Program-made: the position numbers and the translations under genes
Notes under the pieces: model-generated
Database searches by the model: none
What the model saw: the letters and a program-made list of their open reading frames with translations, nothing else
What the model was told of the DNA's origin: nothing
Source: Candidatus Methanomethylophilaceae archaeon
Lineage (GTDB): Archaea > Thermoplasmatota > Thermoplasmata > Methanomassiliicoccales > Methanomethylophilaceae
DNA: 64,000 nt
NCBI GenBank assembly: GCA_944320495.1
Contig: CALUHR010000003.1
Location: forward strand, 124,001 to 188,000
Direction of reading: 5' to 3'
In this document: in pieces, positions 60,740 through 64,000 of the stretch
How positions within the stretch are numbered: position 1 is the first letter of the stretch
Layout: each line of letters begins with the position of its first letter

Positions 60740-62989
60740 ATGGAAAAAAGGCAACTGATAGCGATCGTCGCCGTCATGTCGGTGATATGCCTCCTGGGGA
60801 CATCCCTGTGCATATCATCCGATGTGGAGGCTGATGACGGAAGGACCCTGATAGTCGAGACGAGTCCAGACTTCGCTCCCTTCGACTACCAGGTCGGCAA
60901 GGAATATGCCGGCATAGACATGGACATAGTCCGTGCCGTGTGCAACGACATGGGATGCAAGGTCGAATTCAGGACCAACACCTTCGACTCCATCCTCATG
61001 TCCGTGCCGTCCGGCAAGTGCGACATCGGCGCATCCGGTTTCAGCATCAACCCCGACAGGGAGAAGCAGGTCGATTTCTCGCTCCCCTATGCGGAGATCA
61101 ACCAGGTGGTCGTCGCACCCAAGGACACGACCATCCAGACCAAGGAGGATCTCGAGGGGAAGATCATCTCTGTCCAGAACGGCACCACCGGCGCTGACTA
61201 CGCGGCGGAGCGCTACTCCACTAGCAACATAAAATTCCAGAAGACGTACTCGGACGTCCTCCTGGATCTGAACACCGGCAAGGCCGATGCGGAGATCGTC
61301 GACAGCACAGTCGCCCTCGCCCAGTGCGCGGCGAACCCCAACCTCACAGTCCTCGACATCCTCGACGACTCCCCCGTCGAGCAGTATGGATTCATCTTCT
61401 CCAAGGAGAACACCGCTCTGCGCGACGAGTTCAACGAGTCTCTCCAGCACATCATGGACAACGGTCTGTACGACATGATCATGGAGTACTACGAGGACAA
61501 CGGATACTCCGCTGACACCCCCTCGTTCTTCACCACCAAGGGCACCCTCGTCGTCGAGACCAGCCCCGACTTCCCGCCGTTCGACAACATGCACGGCCAG
61601 GAGTACGTAGGCATCGACATGGACATCATGAGGGCCATCGGGTACCAGATCGGCTACAACATCGAGTTCAGGCAGAACACCTTCGACTCCATCGTCCTCT
61701 CCGTCCAGCAGGGCAAGTGCGACGTCGGGGCCTCCGGATTCACCATCGACGACGACAGGAAGGAGCAGGTCGACTTCTCCACCCCGTACGCCGAGATCCA
61801 CCAGGTCCTCGTCGTGAAGGAGAGCACGAATATCGAATCCAAGGAGGATCTGAAAGGCAAGACGGTCACATCCCAGCTCGGATCCAGTGGAGCCCAATAC
61901 GCGACTGATCATCTTCCGGGCACCAACCTGGTGGCGCAGAAGGACTACACCACCGCGCTGCTGGACGTCATCAGCGGCAAAGCCATCGCCGAGGTCGTCG
62001 ACAGCACCGTGGCCGAGGCCCAGGTCGCCGCGAACGACGGACTGAAGATCCTCGACATCCTCGACGACGCCGAGACCGAGTACTACGGACTCATCTTCCA
62101 AAAGGGGGACACCGCGACCTACAACCTGGTCAACGACGCCCTTGAGAAGCTCATCGAGAACGGCACCGTCGACAAGATCATCAACTACTACTCGTCGCAC
62201 ATCGGCGAGGACGTCGCCTCATTCTACAGCGGAGATGCCGCCAGGGATGACACGGACGGAGACGATACTGACAAGGACGACGAGGAGGAAGAGGACGTCG
62301 GATGGTGGCAGGAGCTCAAGGACCGCTTCCACAACGACTTCCTGAAGAACGACCGTTACCTGTACATCTTCGAGGGTCTGAAGAACACCCTCATCATCAC
62401 CGTCATTGCCCTCATCATCGGTCTGATCATCGGGTCCGTGGTCGCCATGGTCCGTAGCACCCACGACATGACGGGGAAGCTGAAGATCCTCAACGCGATA
62501 TGCCATGTGTACATCACGGTCATACGCGGGACCCCTGTGATGGTCCAGCTGCTGCTGATCTACTATGTGGTGTTCGCCACGTCGGACCAGGGCATATTGA
62601 TAGCATCGGTGGCGTTCGGAGTGAACTCGGGAGCGTACGTGGCCGAGGTGGTCCGTTCAGGCATAACCGCCGTCCCGAAGGGACAGATGGAGGCCTGCAG
62701 AAGCCTCGGTATGAACAACAGGATGTCGATGACCAACGTCATCCTCCCGCAGGCGATCAGGAACATCACACCCGCCATCGGTAACGAGGGTATCTCCCTG
62801 CTCAAGGAGACCTCCGTCGCCGGTTATATAGGACTCATGGACCTGACCAGGGGAGCGGACATCATCAGAGGACAGACCTACGACGCGCTGCTGCCGATCC
62901 TGGTCGCTGCCGCCATCTATCTGGCCATAGTCCTCGTGCTGACATATGTGATCAGAAGAGTCGAGAAGAGGTTGAACGATGCCTACTGA
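60740..62989 (+). CDS. Amino-acid ABC transporter: two binding domains fused to the permease
   Basis: 749 residues. Signal/anchor helix (about 6-28), then two tandem family 3 solute-binding domains (about 35-265 and 270-500), each with the PDFxPFDxxxGxxYxGIDMD motif and VDSTVA. An acidic Asp/Glu linker follows (about 502-525), then a HisM/GlnP-type permease of about five helices with the EAA loop ([20 protein letters not shown]). This is the GlnP-like architecture in which binding and translocation are one chain. The substrate is probably a polar amino acid. Overlaps its ATPase gene by 11 bases. Confidence 0.92.
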   Translation: MEKRQLIAIVAVMSVICLLGTSLCISSDVEADDGRTLIVETSPDFAPFDYQVGKEYAGIDMDIVRAVCNDMGCKVEFRTNTFDSILMSVPSGKCDIGASGFSINPDREKQVDFSLPYAEINQVVVAPKDTTIQTKEDLEGKIISVQNGTTGADYAAERYSTSNIKFQKTYSDVLLDLNTGKADAEIVDSTVALAQCAANPNLTVLDILDDSPVEQYGFIFSKENTALRDEFNESLQHIMDNGLYDMIMEYYEDNGYSADTPSFFTTKGTLVVETSPDFPPFDNMHGQEYVGIDMDIMRAIGYQIGYNIEFRQNTFDSIVLSVQQGKCDVGASGFTIDDDRKEQVDFSTPYAEIHQVLVVKESTNIESKEDLKGKTVTSQLGSSGAQYATDHLPGTNLVAQKDYTTALLDVISGKAIAEVVDSTVAEAQVAANDGLKILDILDDAETEYYGLIFQKGDTATYNLVNDALEKLIENGTVDKIINYYSSHIGEDVASFYSGDAARDDTDGDDTDKDDEEEEDVGWWQELKDRFHNDFLKNDRYLYIFEGLKNTLIITVIALIIGLIIGSVVAMVRSTHDMTGKLKILNAICHVYITVIRGTPVMVQLLLIYYVVFATSDQGILIASVAFGVNSGAYVAEVVRSGITAVPKGQMEACRSLGMNNRMSMTNVILPQAIRNITPAIGNEGISLLKETSVAGYIGLMDLTRGADIIRGQTYDALLPILVAAAIYLAIVLVLTYVIRRVEKRLNDAY

Positions 62990-63722
62990 CGGAGAAGTCC
63001 TGATAGAGGTGAGGAACCTCGAGAAGTCCTTCGGTGACCACCAGGTCCTGAAGGACATCAGCCTGGACGTGCACAAAGGAGAGGTCATCTCCATCATCGG
63101 GCCGTCCGGATGCGGGAAGTCCACCTTCCTGAGATCCATCAACCTGCTGGAGAGGCCAACGGGCGGAAGCATAGTGTTCGAGGGTGTGGACATCCTCGAC
63201 CCGAAGACCGACGTGGACCTGCTCCGCCGCAAGATCGGCATGGTGTTCCAGAGCTTCAACCTCTTCCCGCACAAGAAGGTGAAGGAGAACATCATGCTCG
63301 CCCCTGTCAAGCTGAAGCTCATGACCGAGGAGGAGGCCTCCGCGAAGGCGGACGAGCTCCTCAGGAGGATCGGCCTCCTGGACAAGGCGGACCAGTACCC
63401 CTCGAGGCTGTCCGGCGGACAGCAGCAGCGTGTGGCCATCGCCAGGGCGCTCGCCATGAACCCGGACGTCATGCTCTTCGACGAACCGACGTCGGCGCTG
63501 GACCCCGAGATGGTCGGGGAGGTCCTGAAGATCATCAAGGACCTGGCGGACTCGGGCATGACCATGATCGTGGTCACCCATGAGATGGGATTCGCCAGGG
63601 AGATCTCCGACAGGGTGCTGTTCTTCAACGACGGCATCATCGCCGAGGAGAACACCCCGGAGGAGTTCTTCGGGAACCCGCAGAACGAGCGTCTCAAGGA
63701 CTTCCTGTCCAAGATACTCTGA
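62979..63722 (+). CDS. Amino-acid ABC transporter ATPase (GlnQ/HisP-like)
   Basis: 247 residues: Walker [11 protein letters not shown]-loop [11 protein letters not shown], signature LSGGQQQR, Walker [13 protein letters not shown] and H-loop VTHEMGFA. It powers the fused binding-protein/permease upstream, whose gene it overlaps. It is followed by a terminator. Confidence 0.95.
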   Translation: MPTDGEVLIEVRNLEKSFGDHQVLKDISLDVHKGEVISIIGPSGCGKSTFLRSINLLERPTGGSIVFEGVDILDPKTDVDLLRRKIGMVFQSFNLFPHKKVKENIMLAPVKLKLMTEEEASAKADELLRRIGLLDKADQYPSRLSGGQQQRVAIARALAMNPDVMLFDEPTSALDPEMVGEVLKIIKDLADSGMTMIVVTHEMGFAREISDRVLFFNDGIIAEENTPEEFFGNPQNERLKDFLSKIL

Positions 63723-63729
63723 ACAAACC

Positions 63730-63745
63730 GAGGGGGCGACCCCTC
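63730..63745 (+). terminator. Terminator after the transporter operon
   Basis: GAGGGG-GCGA-CCCCTC stem directly beyond the stop codon. Confidence 0.6.
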
Positions 63746-63814
63746 ATTCCAAATTATCCCACATTTTACAATAGATCGTAGACAGCACATCCGGAAAACC
63801 GCTAGGAATCGATG

Positions 63815-63834
63815 GCCGGGTCTTGTGACCCGGC
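63815..63834 (-). terminator. Terminator for the leftward gene at the window end
   Basis: GCCGGGTC-TTGT-GACCCGGC perfect stem 15 bases beyond the ACT gene's stop. Confidence 0.65.
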
Positions 63835-63849
63835 ACGATTTGGATGGTT

Positions 63850-64000
63850 TCACTGAGACCCTACGGTATCCTCGGCCGACTGGATGCACTTGGTGAGGAC
63901 CGAGTAGGCGTTGATCATATCGGACTCGCCGACGATGAAGATCGTATCAGTGTGACAGCTGACGGTCTCCTCGATGTTTATGCCAGCATCCGAGAGGTTC
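63850..64000 (-). CDS. C-terminal part of an ACT-domain protein
   Basis: The 49 visible residues (NLSDAGINIEETVSCHTDTI, then FIVGESDMINAYSVLTKCIQ to the TGA) match an ACT strand-helix-strand, as in aspartate kinases or short ACT regulators. The rest lies beyond the window end, so the full identity is unknown. Confidence 0.65.
   Translation of the reverse strand, partial: NLSDAGINIEETVSCHTDTIFIVGESDMINAYSVLTKCIQSAEDTVGSQ

Overview
The window looks like chromosomal DNA of a hydrogen-dependent methylotrophic methanogen of the order Methanomassiliicoccales, probably close to the gut genus Methanomethylophilus. The evidence is a methanol methyltransferase pair (mtaC, mtaB) with a RamA-type activase, archaeal markers (TBP, ABCE1/RLI, ThpR, an archaeal MetRS, a geranylgeranyl-reductase-like protein), short leaders with TATA boxes about 25 bases before many starts, tRNAs with encoded CCA, and gene ends that are nearly all TGA with a few TAA and no convincing TAG. 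The last point fits a pyrrolysine-decoding lineage. Base composition is GC-rich, with a few AT-richer patches that look acquired.

Layout. 1-5028: methanol activation, with mtaCB leftward and, divergently, a COG0523 GTPase, a His/Cys-rich metal-binding protein and a RamA-like reductive activase. 5210-8133: a sulfonate/nitrate-type ABC importer whose binding protein appears circularly permuted. 8367-14900: a SpeD-like protein, a DUF362 ferredoxin protein, a PQ-loop membrane protein, a Sel1-repeat protein, a low-molecular-weight phosphatase, ThpR and three pilin-like proteins. 14547-18300: a SufS-like desulfurase and pyrD-pyrK. 18251-21343: hypotheticals, tRNA-Cys, TBP and an ACT protein. 21406-22678: an AT-richer DUF1828/DUF6978 pair. 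22727-33093: PHP proteins, MetRS, MATE, a decayed DUF4143 ATPase, ABCE1, a YqfO-like protein and a CDF transporter. 33218-38210: two MFS transporters, an XRE-cupin regulator and an acyl-CoA synthetase. 38259-41622: a DUF3800 pseudogene and an ABC exporter with its HTH regulator. 41849-45917: siroheme sulfite reductase, corrinoid adenosyltransferase, cysteine synthase and MetA. 45857-48918: a radical-SAM/SPASM maturase with a 12-cysteine precursor-like peptide, a divergent DUF5685 gene and a small Cys-rich protein. 48942-56023: esterase, prephenate-dehydratase-like, coiled-coil, GNAT, zinc-ribbon/HTH, flavin reductase, cardiolipin-synthase and transglutaminase-like genes. 56283-60310: an integrase beside tRNA-Thr, FKBP, a CARF-HTH regulator and tRNA-Arg. 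60740-63722: an amino-acid ABC importer with two binding domains fused to the permease. 63850-64000: the end of an ACT-domain gene.

The most promising undescribed system is the radical-SAM/Cys-rich peptide cassette (47173-47499), an apparent archaeal RiPP locus. The circularly permuted binding protein and the metal-handling pair inside the methanol cluster come next. Several convergent gene pairs lack a stop codon at the expected end and read into each other; this recurrent oddity should be resolved against raw reads.
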